A DNA stretch of 64,000 bases from Croceimicrobium sp963974215 (GCA_963974215.1 CAXBBL010000003.1:305097-369096), one strand, 5' to 3'; counted from the stretch's first letter, positions 34,525 through 43,845 are shown. A program made the numbers and translations. Notes: generated by a model not told the origin, from the letters alone.

Positions 34525-35405
34525 ATAATCACCGCGCCGGATATGTTACCATTATCGGTAATCCTAATGTGGGTAAGTCAACCTTACTTAACGCTTTATT
34601 GGGAGAGCAACTGTCTATAATTACGCCCAAGGCGCAGACAACGCGTCACCGAATTTTGGGAATGCTAAACGGTGATGATTATCAAATTGTATTTTCCGAT
34701 ACGCCAGGGATTATAAAGCCTGCCTATGCCATGCAAGAAGGCATGATGGATTTCGTGAGAGCCAGCTTCGAAGACGCTGATGTGTTTTTGTATTTGGTAG
34801 AGCCCGGTATTCGTTCCTTAAAAGACGATGAGCTTTTTGAGAAATTAAAGAGAGTGGAAATGCCACTTTTTATTATCGTAAACAAAATTGATAAGATAGA
34901 TCAAGATCAATTAGAGAAGGAAGTTAATTATTGGCATGAGCAATTCCCAAATGCGGCTATTTTGCCTTTATCGGCTTTGAAAAAAGTAAATGTGGATATG
35001 CTTAAGGAGCGACTTTCTTCGATGCTGCCGCTTAACCCGCCCTTTTTTGATAAGGAAGATTTAAGCGATAAAAGCGAGCGTTTCTTTGTAGAAGAAATGG
35101 TGCGCGAGCAAATCCTCCTTAACTATAGCAAGGAAATTCCTTACGCAGTAGAAGTAGAGGTGGAGGAATTTAAAGAAGAGGAAACCATTATTCGTATTCG
35201 CGCCAATATTTACACCGAACGCAATACCCAAAAGGGAATTATTGTGGGTGCGCAAGGCAGTATGATTAAGAAAACGGGCACGGGTGCGCGCAAGCGAATG
35301 GAGATCTTTTTTAAGAAAAAAGTTTTTCTTGATCTTTTTGTAAAGGTGCGTAAAAACTGGCGCTCTAATGATGCCGATTTAAAGCGTTTTGGATATAAGC
35401 GCTAG
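34512..35405 (+). CDS. era: Era, ribosome-associated GTPase
   Basis: The 297-residue protein has an N-terminal GTPase domain with P-loop GNPNVGKSTLL (residues 16-26), DTPG switch (SDTPGIIKPAYAMQEGMM), G4 motif NKID, and a C-terminal KH domain containing VGAQGSMIKKTGTGARKRME. These are the defining features of Era, which binds the 3' end of 16S rRNA and acts in 30S maturation. The start is TTG at 34512, the only start that keeps the normal leader (EEINNHRAGYVTIIGNPN); it overlaps the upstream gene by 13 bp. Era is convergent with the LRR gene, with no gap between the stops. Confidence 0.97.
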   Translation: MEEINNHRAGYVTIIGNPNVGKSTLLNALLGEQLSIITPKAQTTRHRILGMLNGDDYQIVFSDTPGIIKPAYAMQEGMMDFVRASFEDADVFLYLVEPGIRSLKDDELFEKLKRVEMPLFIIVNKIDKIDQDQLEKEVNYWHEQFPNAAILPLSALKKVNVDMLKERLSSMLPLNPPFFDKEDLSDKSERFFVEEMVREQILLNYSKEIPYAVEVEVEEFKEEETIIRIRANIYTERNTQKGIIVGAQGSMIKKTGTGARKRMEIFFKKKVFLDLFVKVRKNWRSNDADLKRFGYKR

Positions 35406-35963
35406 TTAATCACAATTACAACCCCAGGTGCTTTCAATATTTATTTGCGGAGCGCATTCAAAAAGCCATTCTAAATCGCGGGTGCCTAGAAAGTTCCGTC
35501 GTAAGTCGATTTCCTTGAGTTGGGGATGCTGACAAATGCTGGGGTCAATTTCCTGGATATCGCAATCCCATAAGTCTAAATAATTCAGCTGTGAGAAGGC
35601 ATCTGCTGTAAGCGTTAACTGCGTAATGGGGTTTTGGGCTAAAAGCAGTCGTTCCAAGGCGGGCGCATCTGCCAGCGAGCGCGGTAAACCAGTAAATTTA
35701 TTTTCTTGCAGGTTTAGTTCCTTTAAAAAGGGAAGAGCGCTTAGGTAAGATGGGATTTCACTAAGATTATTATCGCTTAGGTCGAGTTCCTTTAGCTGGA
35801 GGCAAAGCGCGAGTTCTGCGGGTAAACTATCTAAATTACAGTCACTTAAATCTACTTTTTGCAGTTCCGCTTTCGCGGGATGCGTTAAAAAGCGATCCAG
35901 TTTTTTTTGCCCAAGTAATGCAGTACTAAAGAGCGCTAAAATAAGTACGAGCTTCTTGCTCAT
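35406..35963 (-). CDS. Secreted leucine-rich-repeat protein
   Basis: The 185-residue protein has a signal peptide (MSKKLVLILALFSTALLGQ) and five or so leucine-rich repeats of the pattern LxxLPxxLxxLxxLxxLDLSxN, for example LDSLPAELALCLQLKELDLS and FTGLPRSLADAPALERLLLA. It ends with a Cys-rich tail (STWGCNCD). LRRs mediate protein binding; a partner is not evident. Its start lies 38 bp inside the 3' end of ribF on the same strand, so the genes overlap and are cotranscribed. Confidence 0.88.
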   Translation of the reverse strand: MSKKLVLILALFSTALLGQKKLDRFLTHPAKAELQKVDLSDCNLDSLPAELALCLQLKELDLSDNNLSEIPSYLSALPFLKELNLQENKFTGLPRSLADAPALERLLLAQNPITQLTLTADAFSQLNYLDLWDCDIQEIDPSICQHPQLKEIDLRRNFLGTRDLEWLFECAPQINIESTWGCNCD

Positions 35964-36864
35964 CTTTTTGCAGTTGTAGTTTTAAAGCTTCGAGGCCATC
36001 AAATTTCATTTCCTCGCGCAGCCTTTTATAAAAACGCAAGTTGAGGTTTTGTCCGTATAAATTGCCATTAAAGTCTAAGAGGTGTACTTCGATTGTTTGG
36101 AACTTCCCACCGAAGGTAGGGCGCATTCCAATATTACAGATACCCCATTTGGGCGCATTGTTATTGTGAGGGAATTCAATACTAACGGCATAAACTCCAT
36201 TAGCGGGAATTATTTTATAGGAATCTTCCAGCTGAATATTGGCCGTAGGGTAACCGAGGGTGTGACCTATTCTTTCGCCGCTAACCACCTGGCCGAAAAG
36301 CGGGAATTTATACTGGAGATATTGATTGGCCACTTCAATGGTGCCAGAACTTATGGCCTCACGTATTTTGGTGCTGCTTACGGTAATGTCTTCAACGTCT
36401 TGGGCGGAAATTTCTTCCACATCAAATCCGTATACCGGACCGTATTCTTTTAAGTGTTCAAAGCTGCCTTCGCGGTTACGGCCGAAATGATGATCGTAAC
36501 CAATTACTAATTTTTTAGCGCCAATTTGGTTGACTAAAATGGATCGTACAAAATCGAGGGAACTGGTGCGACTAAACTCTAAAGAGAAGGGATGAATAAT
36601 TAAATGATCGAGGCCAGTAGATTTTAAAAGTTCAATTTTCTCTTTTTGTGAATTAAGCAGTTTTAATTCGAGGTCGGGTTGTAAAACCATCCTTGGATGC
36701 GGAAAGAAAGTAAGTAAAACACTTTCTCCCCCATGTTTTCGGGCTACGGCATTAAGTTGAGAGAGAATTTTCCGGTGACCAATATGAACTCCATCAAAGG
36801 TGCCAGTGGTTACTACTGCATTGGTAAGAGGCTGAAAATCACTAAGAGAGTAATAAACCTTCAA
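35926..36864 (-). CDS. ribF: RibF, bifunctional riboflavin kinase / FAD synthetase
   Basis: The 312-residue protein carries an N-terminal FAD synthetase (nucleotidyl transferase) domain with TTGTFDGVHIGHRKIL (residues 20-35) and SSTKIREAISSG, and a C-terminal riboflavin kinase domain with GHTLGYPTANI, near 205-215, and FRPTFGGKFQTIEVHL, read here as MRPTFGG. It makes FMN and FAD from riboflavin. Length and order are normal. It is divergent from atpD with a 169-bp gap. Confidence 0.97.
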   Translation of the reverse strand: MKVYYSLSDFQPLTNAVVTTGTFDGVHIGHRKILSQLNAVARKHGGESVLLTFFPHPRMVLQPDLELKLLNSQKEKIELLKSTGLDHLIIHPFSLEFSRTSSLDFVRSILVNQIGAKKLVIGYDHHFGRNREGSFEHLKEYGPVYGFDVEEISAQDVEDITVSSTKIREAISSGTIEVANQYLQYKFPLFGQVVSGERIGHTLGYPTANIQLEDSYKIIPANGVYAVSIEFPHNNNAPKWGICNIGMRPTFGGKFQTIEVHLLDFNGNLYGQNLNLRFYKRLREEMKFDGLEALKLQLQKDEQEARTYFSAL

Positions 36865-36980
36865 ATTTTTAAACTTTATAGGGTGTCACAAAGGGCCAAT
36901 AAAACCCATTGTTAGTTAAGTGTTCAAAATTATAGAAATTAAAATTTCCAATGCCTTCTGAAAATTAATATAAAATGGAC

Positions 36981-36989
36981 TAATTTTGC
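36981..36989 (+). promoter_or_regulatory. -7 promoter element for atpDC
   Basis: TAATTTTGC matches the consensus and lies 44 bp before the atpD ATG. The preceding 110 bp of the divergent ribF/atpD gap show no further structure. Confidence 0.65.
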
Positions 36990-37033
36990 ACGCGAAATAA
37001 GCAAGGCCAATTAAGCCCTTAAAATTGTAACAC

Positions 37034-38539
37034 ATGTCTCAAGTTGTTGGAAAAATTGCTCAGATTATTGGACCGGTAGTGGATGTTCACTTCGATACCA
37101 CAAACAATGAGCTTCCTAAAATTTATGATGCCCTAGAAGTAGTTCGTCCCGACGGTACCCGTGTGGTGATGGAAACACAACAGCACGTTGGTGATGATAC
37201 CGTTCGTGCCATTTCCATGGATTCTACTGATGGATTGCAGCGCGGTCAAGCCGTTACGGCTACTGGTAGCCCAATTAAAATGCCTACGGGTGAAGGAATT
37301 CGCGGTAGACTTTTTAATGTAATTGGTGAGTCGATTGACGGTATGGCTAATTTGCCTACTGAAAACGGAATGCCAATTCACCGTGAAGCGCCAAAGTTCG
37401 AAGACTTATCTACGGCAACTGAGATATTATTTACAGGTATTAAGGTAATCGACCTTATTGAGCCTTATGCTAAAGGTGGTAAGATTGGTTTATTTGGTGG
37501 TGCTGGTGTAGGTAAAACTGTACTTATCCAAGAATTAATTAATAACATCGCCAAAGGTCACGGTGGTTTATCCGTGTTTGCTGGTGTAGGTGAGCGTACC
37601 CGCGAGGGTAATGACTTATTGCGTGAGATGTTGGAGTCTGGTATTATTAAATACGGCGACGAATTCATGCATTCTATGGAAGAAGGTGGTTGGGACCTTT
37701 CTAAGGTAAACCCAGAATCTTTAAAAGAATCTAAAGCTTCTTTCGTATTCGGACAAATGAACGAGCCTCCTGGTGCCCGTGCCCGTGTAGCTTTATCAGG
37801 TCTTACTTTAGCGGAGTATTACCGCGACGGTGAAGGCGATAGTGCTGGTCTCGATATCTTATTCTTCGTTGATAATATCTTCCGTTTTACCCAAGCAGGT
37901 TCAGAAGTATCGGCTCTTTTAGGTCGTATGCCATCTGCGGTAGGTTATCAGCCAACTCTAGCAACAGAGATGGGTGCGATGCAGGAGCGTATTACTTCAA
38001 CTAAAAACGGATCTATTACTTCGGTCCAAGCGGTTTATGTACCTGCGGATGACCTTACAGATCCAGCGCCAGCTACAACATTTGCCCACTTAGATGCCAC
38101 CACGGTATTGAGTCGTAAATTAGCTTCTTTAGGTATTTACCCAGCGGTAGATCCACTAGATTCTACTTCTAGAATCTTGGCGCCAGAAATTATTGGTGAC
38201 GAGCATTACGACTGTGCACAGGATGTGAAAATGATTTTACAGCGCTACAAAGAGCTTCAAGATATTATCGCCATCTTAGGTATGGATGAATTATCGGAAG
38301 AAGATAAATTGGTAGTTTCTCGCGCTCGTCGTGTACAACGTTTCTTATCTCAGCCCTTCCATGTGGCCGAGCAGTTTACCGGTATCCCTGGGGTATTTGT
38401 AAGCATCGAAGACACGATCAAAGGTTTCAATATGATTATGGACGGTGAAATGGATCAATATCCAGAAGCGGCCTTTAACTTGAAAGGAACCATTGAAGAG
38501 GTACGCGAAGCAGGTGAGAAAATGCTTGCCGAAGCTTAA
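37034..38539 (+). CDS. atpD: ATP synthase F1 subunit beta
   Basis: The 501-residue catalytic subunit of the F1 motor shows Walker A GGAGVGKTVLIQEL near residues 155-168, the GERTREGNDL motif near 192, ALSGLTLAEYYRD near 254 and the DELSEEDK loop near 418, split DELSEED (DELSEED in the C-terminal helical domain). It converts the proton gradient to ATP with alpha subunits encoded elsewhere. In Bacteroidota the beta and epsilon genes are separated from the rest of the atp operon, as here. Confidence 0.99.
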   Translation: MSQVVGKIAQIIGPVVDVHFDTTNNELPKIYDALEVVRPDGTRVVMETQQHVGDDTVRAISMDSTDGLQRGQAVTATGSPIKMPTGEGIRGRLFNVIGESIDGMANLPTENGMPIHREAPKFEDLSTATEILFTGIKVIDLIEPYAKGGKIGLFGGAGVGKTVLIQELINNIAKGHGGLSVFAGVGERTREGNDLLREMLESGIIKYGDEFMHSMEEGGWDLSKVNPESLKESKASFVFGQMNEPPGARARVALSGLTLAEYYRDGEGDSAGLDILFFVDNIFRFTQAGSEVSALLGRMPSAVGYQPTLATEMGAMQERITSTKNGSITSVQAVYVPADDLTDPAPATTFAHLDATTVLSRKLASLGIYPAVDPLDSTSRILAPEIIGDEHYDCAQDVKMILQRYKELQDIIAILGMDELSEEDKLVVSRARRVQRFLSQPFHVAEQFTGIPGVFVSIEDTIKGFNMIMDGEMDQYPEAAFNLKGTIEEVREAGEKMLAEA

Positions 38540-38570
38540 AACTAATAATTAGCTGATTTAAAGAAAGAAG

Positions 38571-38861
38571 ATGGTACTAGAAATTATCACCCCCGAAGCC
38601 AAGATTTTTCACGGTGACGCCGACGCAGTTCAGTTGCCCGGAAAGGAAGGCCTCTTTCAAATCTTGAATGGTCACGCTCCTATTATTAGTACCTTAAAAG
38701 AAGGGGAAGTGAAAATTAATATTCCTACTTCGGCTAAAACTATAGAAGGACTGAATGGCGCAATTGTAGCCGATAAGTCCAACGATAGAGTATTGAGACT
38801 AAGCGTTAGTGGCGGGGTAGTGGAAGTGCAAAACAACCACGTTATTCTCCTTGCAGACTAA
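38571..38861 (+). CDS. atpC: ATP synthase F1 subunit epsilon
   Basis: The 96-residue protein is the N-terminal beta-sandwich of the epsilon subunit (VLEIITPEAKIFHGDADAVQ, LPGKEGLFQILNGHAPIIST), which caps the F1 rotor shaft. The C-terminal helical pair of the E. coli subunit is missing; this truncated form is normal in many Bacteroidota. It is 31 bp downstream of atpD and followed by a strong terminator. Confidence 0.95.
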   Translation: MVLEIITPEAKIFHGDADAVQLPGKEGLFQILNGHAPIISTLKEGEVKINIPTSAKTIEGLNGAIVADKSNDRVLRLSVSGGVVEVQNNHVILLAD

Positions 38862-38880
38862 TTTTTGTATACAGATTTTT

Positions 38881-38910
38881 AAAAACCGCATTTCGATGCG
38901 GTTTTTTTTT
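38881..38910 (+). terminator. Rho-independent terminator of atpDC
   Basis: AAACCGCAT pairs with ATGCGGTTT around the tetraloop TTCG and is followed by an eight-base U tract. Confidence 0.93.
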
Positions 38911-39002
38911 GCTTTGAAGTCACCTAAGAATTTAGGTTTTCGTTTCAATTTTTGCCTTCCTAACCGAAATGTGCGGATATGAGTACAAGAACGCCATTTA
39001 TT

Positions 39003-39265
39003 AACCTGAGTTCGACCTAAAATTATAGCCTCAGATTTTCAATAAAAGGAAAAGACTAGTCTGGATCGTGCAGCTGTAGCGGGCTACAGCAAATGAGCTA
39101 GATGCAGGATTTTCGCTTTTATTGGGAAAAACTTGTAAGCCTCTTCTAAAAAGGAGTTTTTGGCGCCTTAGCCCTTCGCAATACCCCGCTATTGCTTCAC
39201 TGCTTCGGCTTTGAACCCACTATTCATAAGAGATCTGAGGCCTAATTTTACGCCGAACTCAGGTT
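39003..39265. mobile_element. MITE-like element with 34-bp terminal inverted repeats
   Basis: The left arm AACCTGAGTTCGACCTAAAA continues to 39036, and its imperfect reverse complement occupies 39233-39265 (ATCTGAGGCCTAATTTTACG to AACTCAGGTT). About 28 of 33-34 positions match. The 196-bp core has no ORF, but holds a perfect hairpin GCTGTAG-CGGG-CTACAGC at 39073-39090. Both flanks are AT-rich (TTATT and ATTAA), so a target duplication cannot be read securely. Partial arm copies lie near 6251, 9150, 11201 and 49964. Non-autonomous element is the likeliest reading; a structured RNA is the alternative. Confidence 0.65.
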
Positions 39266-39482
39266 ATTAAAAAATAAATACTGTTTTTTAATAGAGGCCA
39301 CACAACTCGCGTTTCGGATGACTGAATTTCTCTCTCCTTATCAAGTTTCCTTTCTCACTGAATTTTCCTCCTTCGCCTCCGAGAATTTTAGGAAGGGTGT
39401 TTTACGATTTTCATTCGGAGGCAGAATCATCTATAAATGTGCTTAATGATTTGACTAACAACTACTTAATGCTAATTACTAA
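39266..39482. other. Intergenic DNA with a stem-loop
   Basis: No gene is seen on either strand between the MITE-like element and the Rieske-like gene. GCCTCCGAGAAT at 39375-39386 pairs with ATTCGGAGGC at 39413-39422, a 26-nt-loop hairpin of unknown role, possibly a weak terminator for the minus-strand lipoprotein gene. Confidence 0.4.
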
Positions 39483-39917
39483 TCAATTACGAACGCGAAT
39501 TACCACGCCATCAAAAGTGCAACGATATTCCATCAAACTAGTAACCGCGTCGGTGGAAGGGGATCCATCGAAGAGAAGATATTTTTCACCACCACAAGCA
39601 CATTCGGCAAATGTATTATCGTCGCTAATTTCCAAAACCGAACAATCTTGTGCATAATGCGTTGGACAAGCGCGGTCAAAAGCGCCGAAGTCGTTTTGGT
39701 CATTATTATTAAAACGACGGTAGATTAGTAATCCGCGGTAACCACCACTATGGGTGATAGCACCGCCAATATTTAAAAGGTCGAGACTAGAGGGGTTGTT
39801 AAGGTATATGTATTCATCAAAAGACACGATAGGAAAATCCCGGTTGCTATTTTCTTTACATCCCGAGGCAACCAAAAACAAGGATAGAGTCCATAAGAGT
39901 AATAAGTGTCTTTTCAT
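39483..39917 (-). CDS. Rieske-like lipoprotein with an incomplete cluster motif
   Basis: The 144-residue lipoprotein (lipobox LVASGC) has a mature part that resembles the Rieske-like family common in Bacteroidota: NNPSSLDLLNIGGAITHSGG, GAFDRACPTHYAQDCSVLEI, TFAECACGGEKYLLFDGSPS, and a terminal YRCTFDGVVIRVRN. In a canonical Rieske fold two Cys and two His bind a [2Fe-2S] cluster as CxH and CxxH. Here the first motif is CPTH, and the second reads CACGG without the His. So cluster binding is uncertain and may be changed or lost. It has no operon partner and is separate from the preceding atpDC. Confidence 0.7.
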   Translation of the reverse strand: MKRHLLLLWTLSLFLVASGCKENSNRDFPIVSFDEYIYLNNPSSLDLLNIGGAITHSGGYRGLLIYRRFNNNDQNDFGAFDRACPTHYAQDCSVLEISDDNTFAECACGGEKYLLFDGSPSTDAVTSLMEYRCTFDGVVIRVRN

Positions 39918-40059
39918 AGCTGCAAAATTGCTTAATTAGACTTAAAACTGCGCTTTTCATGAAAAATTTTAGGCAGAATTAAGCAAATCTTAAATTTATG
40001 TTAACACTTAGAGGTTCATTATCAATATTTTATTAATAAACCTAAGATTTCTAGTAATT

Positions 40060-40075
40060 TAGGCATTGCTGCCTA
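40060..40075. promoter_or_regulatory. Palindrome TAGGCA-TTGC-TGCCTA over a receptor promoter
   Basis: A perfect 6-bp-stem inverted repeat overlaps the probable -33 element (TTG at 40066-40068) of the promoter for the large TonB receptor. It could be an operator or a fortuitous hairpin. Confidence 0.35.
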
Positions 40076-40089
40076 GGGCTATTTTATGT

Positions 40090-40098
40090 TATATTTAC
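40090..40098 (+). promoter_or_regulatory. -7 promoter element for the 40-49 kb gene block
   Basis: TATATTTAC matches TAnnTTT with one deviation from consensus, with TTG 21 bp upstream. It is 45 bp before the chosen ATG at 40144. Confidence 0.5.
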
Positions 40099-40143
40099 GG
40101 CCTTTTAAAATTCAGGAGAGATCTTAATAACCGAATAATTAGT

Positions 40144-43100
40144 ATGGGAAAGAAACTACTCTTACTGCTTTTCACCACTTTAGCTTCAGTTGCGATTGCG
40201 CAACAGCGCCCCGGGTCACTACGCGGGACCGTAATTGATAAGGGAACAGGTGAAACAGTACCTTTTGCAAACGTTGTAGTTAAAGATGCGTCAGGCTCTA
40301 TTTTAACCGGTGGAACCACCGATTTCGACGGAAAGTACAATATCAACCCAATTAGCCCAGGGTCTTATTTAGTGGAAGCTTCTTTCACAGGATTGGCCAC
40401 AGTTAAAGTTCAAGGCGTTGTTATTTCACCAAGCTCAATCACCATTCAGGATTTCAAACTGAGTGAAGAAAGTGAAATGTTAACTGAGGTGGTAATTAAA
40501 TACGAGGCACCTCTTATTGACAAAACTAAAACTTCGAAGGTGACCACCGCCGAAGATATTTCCAATATGGCGGTGCGTGATATTACTTCCGTTGCGGGTC
40601 AGGCTGCGGGTGTTACTCAAGATGCCAATGGTAATGTTAACATTCGTGGTTCTCGTGGCGAGGGTACAGTCTATTTTATTGATGGGGTGAAAATGCGTGG
40701 TAGCGTAAACATTCCACAAGCGGCAATCGCACAAACTGAAGTTATTACCGGTGGCTTACCCGCCCAATACGGTGATGCAATCGGTGGTGTAATTAATACG
40801 ACTACTAAAGGACCTTCTGGTGAATGGTTTGGAAGTGCGGAAGTTTTAACTTCTTTACCTTTTAAATATATAACTCGTAGTGATGGTAGTCCAATTTTGG
40901 ATGGTCAGAACTCTAACCTTGCAGCCTTCACTTTAGGAGGACCTATCTATAAAAATGATAAGGGACAATCGATTGTTGGTTTCTTATTTAGCTCAGAGTT
41001 TTTATACACCGAGGAGCCAAGACCAGTGCCAGCGGGCATTCCTTATATTAAGTTAGACGAAAATGTTTTAGCTTCCATCCAGGAAACACCCATTTTGGTA
41101 GATCCTAATGGAGCTGCAATTAATCTTGCCTCTGAGTATGTTACGGAAGATGATCTAACTAACATCTGGCAAAGACCAAATTCGTATACAAATGATATAC
41201 GTTTAACCGGTAACGTTCAGATTAAAACTTCACGTAACACTAACTTAACCGTTGGTGGTCGATTGGTTTACTCCAACGATCGTGCTGCCAGTTATGGTAG
41301 TCATATTTTTAACTTTGAAAACAATATGAAAACGGTAGCTTCCGACTGGCAATCTTACGTTCGTTTCCAACAAACTTTTGACAACGATACTTCAGCTAAC
41401 GCTCTGATTAAAAATGCATACTATACTATTCAAGTAGATTATACTCGTACTTTTAGAGAGACTTCAGATGCAGTGCATGGGAAGAACTTCTTCAATTACG
41501 GCTACACTGGTAAGTATGATGTAGCTACTCGTCCGGCTTATGTGCCAGGAACAGACACTACTTTAGGCTTAGATGGCTTTTTATATGTAGGTGATTTTGA
41601 TATTGGCGTAGACTATACCGAAGGTGGAGTTAACCCTAACCGTGATAACTATATTTCCGAGTTCTTCAATATCGCTGCTTCTAATCCAGGTATAAACGCA
41701 CGAACACTAGATGAGATTTTAGGTTACGGAATGCCTATTAATGGTTTCAACCCACGTAGCGTATTTGGTTTATGGACTAATACTGGCACCCAACAAGGTG
41801 GTTATAATGTTAGTCGTAACAGTCAGTTTAGGGTAACAGCGTCTACTACCTTTGATATCGGTGATCACTCATTAATTGCTGGTTTCGAATACGAGCAGCG
41901 TATTGACCGTGCATACGGTTTAGCGGCGCAAGGACTTTGGACTAGAATGCGTTTGTTGCAAAACCAACCTAACTCTCAGTTAGATTTGTCCAATCCAATT
42001 CCAATTTATGATGCTTTTGGTAACTTCCAAGATACCATCAATTATAATTATGCCTATAATACTCAGGATGCGAGTCAATTCTCAGAAAGAATTAGAAGCG
42101 CTTTAGGTTTAGATCCTTATGGAGTGGATCAAATCAATATTGACAACCTAGATCCTTCAATGTTCTCTTTGGACATGTTCTCTGCTGATGAATTAGTTAA
42201 CCCGAACGGTGCGGCTAGTGTCACTTATTATGGTTATGATTATACTGGAGAAATTAGCACTGACAATGCTTCTGTCTCAGACTTTTTCCAAGCACGTGAT
42301 GATCAAGGTAGATACTTGCGCCCTGTATCTGCATTCCAGCCAATATACATTGCTGGTTATGTTCAGGATCAGTTTGCCTTCCGTGATCTTACATTTAACG
42401 TTGGAGTTAGGGTTGACCGTTTTGACCTAAATCAAAGTGTTCTTAGAGATCCTTATATCTTGTATCCATATTATACTGTTGGTGATCTATCTGGATCCCC
42501 CCTTTCGGAAGATGCAGTATCCAATATTCCTGCGGGAATTGGACAAGATTATGCGGTATATGTAAGTAGTTTCGATTATGGTAGTGCGTCAATTGTAGGT
42601 TACCGTAGTGGTGATCAATTTTATAACGACGCAGGGGAGCCAATTACCGATCCAGGTATTCTTTCCGATGCTGCAGGCGGTGGTATTAAGCCATTCTTAG
42701 TAACTCCTCCTGGAAGTGAAACTAGCGTTGGTAGCGATATTCCTGCGGAATCATTTGTTGATTACGAACCACAGACTGTTGTAATGCCTCGTATTGCATT
42801 TAACTTCCCTATTACCGATGAGGCAATTTTTATTGCACACTACGATGTATTAGCGCAGCGTCCTACTACTGGTTTCTCGCGCTTAGATCCATTTGATTAC
42901 TTAAATCTTACCAACCTTAGAAATGGTAATATTTTAAATAATCCTAATCTATTGCCCCAGAAAACTACTGAGTACGAGTTAGCCTTTAAACAAGCGCTTA
43001 CTAGAAAATCAGCTCTTAAAATTGCTGCCTTCTATCGCGAGTTAAGAGACTTATTGCAAGCCGTAAACTATCCGGAAGCATATCCTATTACTTACATTGC

Positions 43101-43827
43101 TTACGGTAACCGTGATTTTGGTACAGTGAAAGGGTTCCAGTTAGAATATGAAATGCGTCGTACTAATAATATTAAAATTGATGCGAACTATACCTTACAG
43201 TTTGCCAATGGTACAGGTTCTAGTGCAACAACAGGAGCCAACTTGGCAAGAGCTGGTGCAGCGTCATTAAGAACTCTATTACCATTCGATTATGATAACC
43301 GTCACCAAATCTTACTTCGCTTAGATTGGAGATATGGAAGAGGAACTCAATACAATGGTCCGAAAATTAACGGAAAAAGAATACTTGAGAACTTTGGTGT
43401 TAACGTAACTACTAGTGCATTATCCGGTCGTCCTTACACTCGTCGCGACCGTGCCTACGCTGTTACTGCTGCTGCATCTTCAAGTGCACAAACTCAAGGA
43501 CAAATTAATGGTGCTCGTCTACCTTGGCAAGTAACCTTTGATGTTAGAATGAACAAATCCTTTATGTTAGACCCTCGTGGTCGTAAGTCTGTAGACGTTT
43601 ACATTCAGGTTTTAAATGCTCTGAACACAATGAACGTCGTAAACGTTTATCCTTACACTGGTAGCCCAGATGATGATGGTTTCTTAGCCTCTCAAGCTGG
43701 TCAAGCCCAAACACAGGGTCAAGTAAGCGAGCAAGCTTATATCGATCTTTACAATCGTGCAATGGTTAGTCCATTTAATGTATCTCTGCCGCGTCGCTTC
43801 CGTTTGGGAGTTGCGTATAATTTCTAA
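40144..43827 (+). CDS. Large TonB-dependent receptor with carboxypeptidase-like N-terminal domain
   Basis: Start ATG 40144 gives 1227 residues with a signal peptide (MGKKLLLLLFTTLASVAIAQ). The upstream frame adds 26 residues that do not fit. A carboxypeptidase-regulatory-like domain (RGTVIDKGTGETVPFANVVV, residues about 28-105) precedes a plug domain with GQAAGVTQDANGNVNIRGSR and GGLPAQYGDAIGGVINTTTK, then a very long barrel with extended loops, ending PRRFRLGVAYNF. At over 1200 residues it is larger than typical siderophore receptors and closer to the SusC or oligopeptide class, but no SusD gene follows. Instead a giant exported protein and a PorV-family barrel follow immediately. Confidence 0.92.
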   Translation: MGKKLLLLLFTTLASVAIAQQRPGSLRGTVIDKGTGETVPFANVVVKDASGSILTGGTTDFDGKYNINPISPGSYLVEASFTGLATVKVQGVVISPSSITIQDFKLSEESEMLTEVVIKYEAPLIDKTKTSKVTTAEDISNMAVRDITSVAGQAAGVTQDANGNVNIRGSRGEGTVYFIDGVKMRGSVNIPQAAIAQTEVITGGLPAQYGDAIGGVINTTTKGPSGEWFGSAEVLTSLPFKYITRSDGSPILDGQNSNLAAFTLGGPIYKNDKGQSIVGFLFSSEFLYTEEPRPVPAGIPYIKLDENVLASIQETPILVDPNGAAINLASEYVTEDDLTNIWQRPNSYTNDIRLTGNVQIKTSRNTNLTVGGRLVYSNDRAASYGSHIFNFENNMKTVASDWQSYVRFQQTFDNDTSANALIKNAYYTIQVDYTRTFRETSDAVHGKNFFNYGYTGKYDVATRPAYVPGTDTTLGLDGFLYVGDFDIGVDYTEGGVNPNRDNYISEFFNIAASNPGINARTLDEILGYGMPINGFNPRSVFGLWTNTGTQQGGYNVSRNSQFRVTASTTFDIGDHSLIAGFEYEQRIDRAYGLAAQGLWTRMRLLQNQPNSQLDLSNPIPIYDAFGNFQDTINYNYAYNTQDASQFSERIRSALGLDPYGVDQINIDNLDPSMFSLDMFSADELVNPNGAASVTYYGYDYTGEISTDNASVSDFFQARDDQGRYLRPVSAFQPIYIAGYVQDQFAFRDLTFNVGVRVDRFDLNQSVLRDPYILYPYYTVGDLSGSPLSEDAVSNIPAGIGQDYAVYVSSFDYGSASIVGYRSGDQFYNDAGEPITDPGILSDAAGGGIKPFLVTPPGSETSVGSDIPAESFVDYEPQTVVMPRIAFNFPITDEAIFIAHYDVLAQRPTTGFSRLDPFDYLNLTNLRNGNILNNPNLLPQKTTEYELAFKQALTRKSALKIAAFYRELRDLLQAVNYPEAYPITYIAYGNRDFGTVKGFQLEYEMRRTNNIKIDANYTLQFANGTGSSATTGANLARAGAASLRTLLPFDYDNRHQILLRLDWRYGRGTQYNGPKINGKRILENFGVNVTTSALSGRPYTRRDRAYAVTAAASSSAQTQGQINGARLPWQVTFDVRMNKSFMLDPRGRKSVDVYIQVLNALNTMNVVNVYPYTGSPDDDGFLASQAGQAQTQGQVSEQAYIDLYNRAMVSPFNVSLPRRFRLGVAYNF

Positions 43828-43845
43828 TTTTAAAGAAGTAACTGC

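Noticed and set aside
39397..39657. 86-residue plus-strand frame
   Set aside because: Largely antisense to the Rieske-like lipoprotein gene, which has a proper signal peptide and family motifs.
40144..43827. SusC-type receptor of a polysaccharide utilisation locus
   Set aside because: No SusD-like lipoprotein or glycoside hydrolase is nearby; the next genes are a giant exported protein and a PorV-family barrel.
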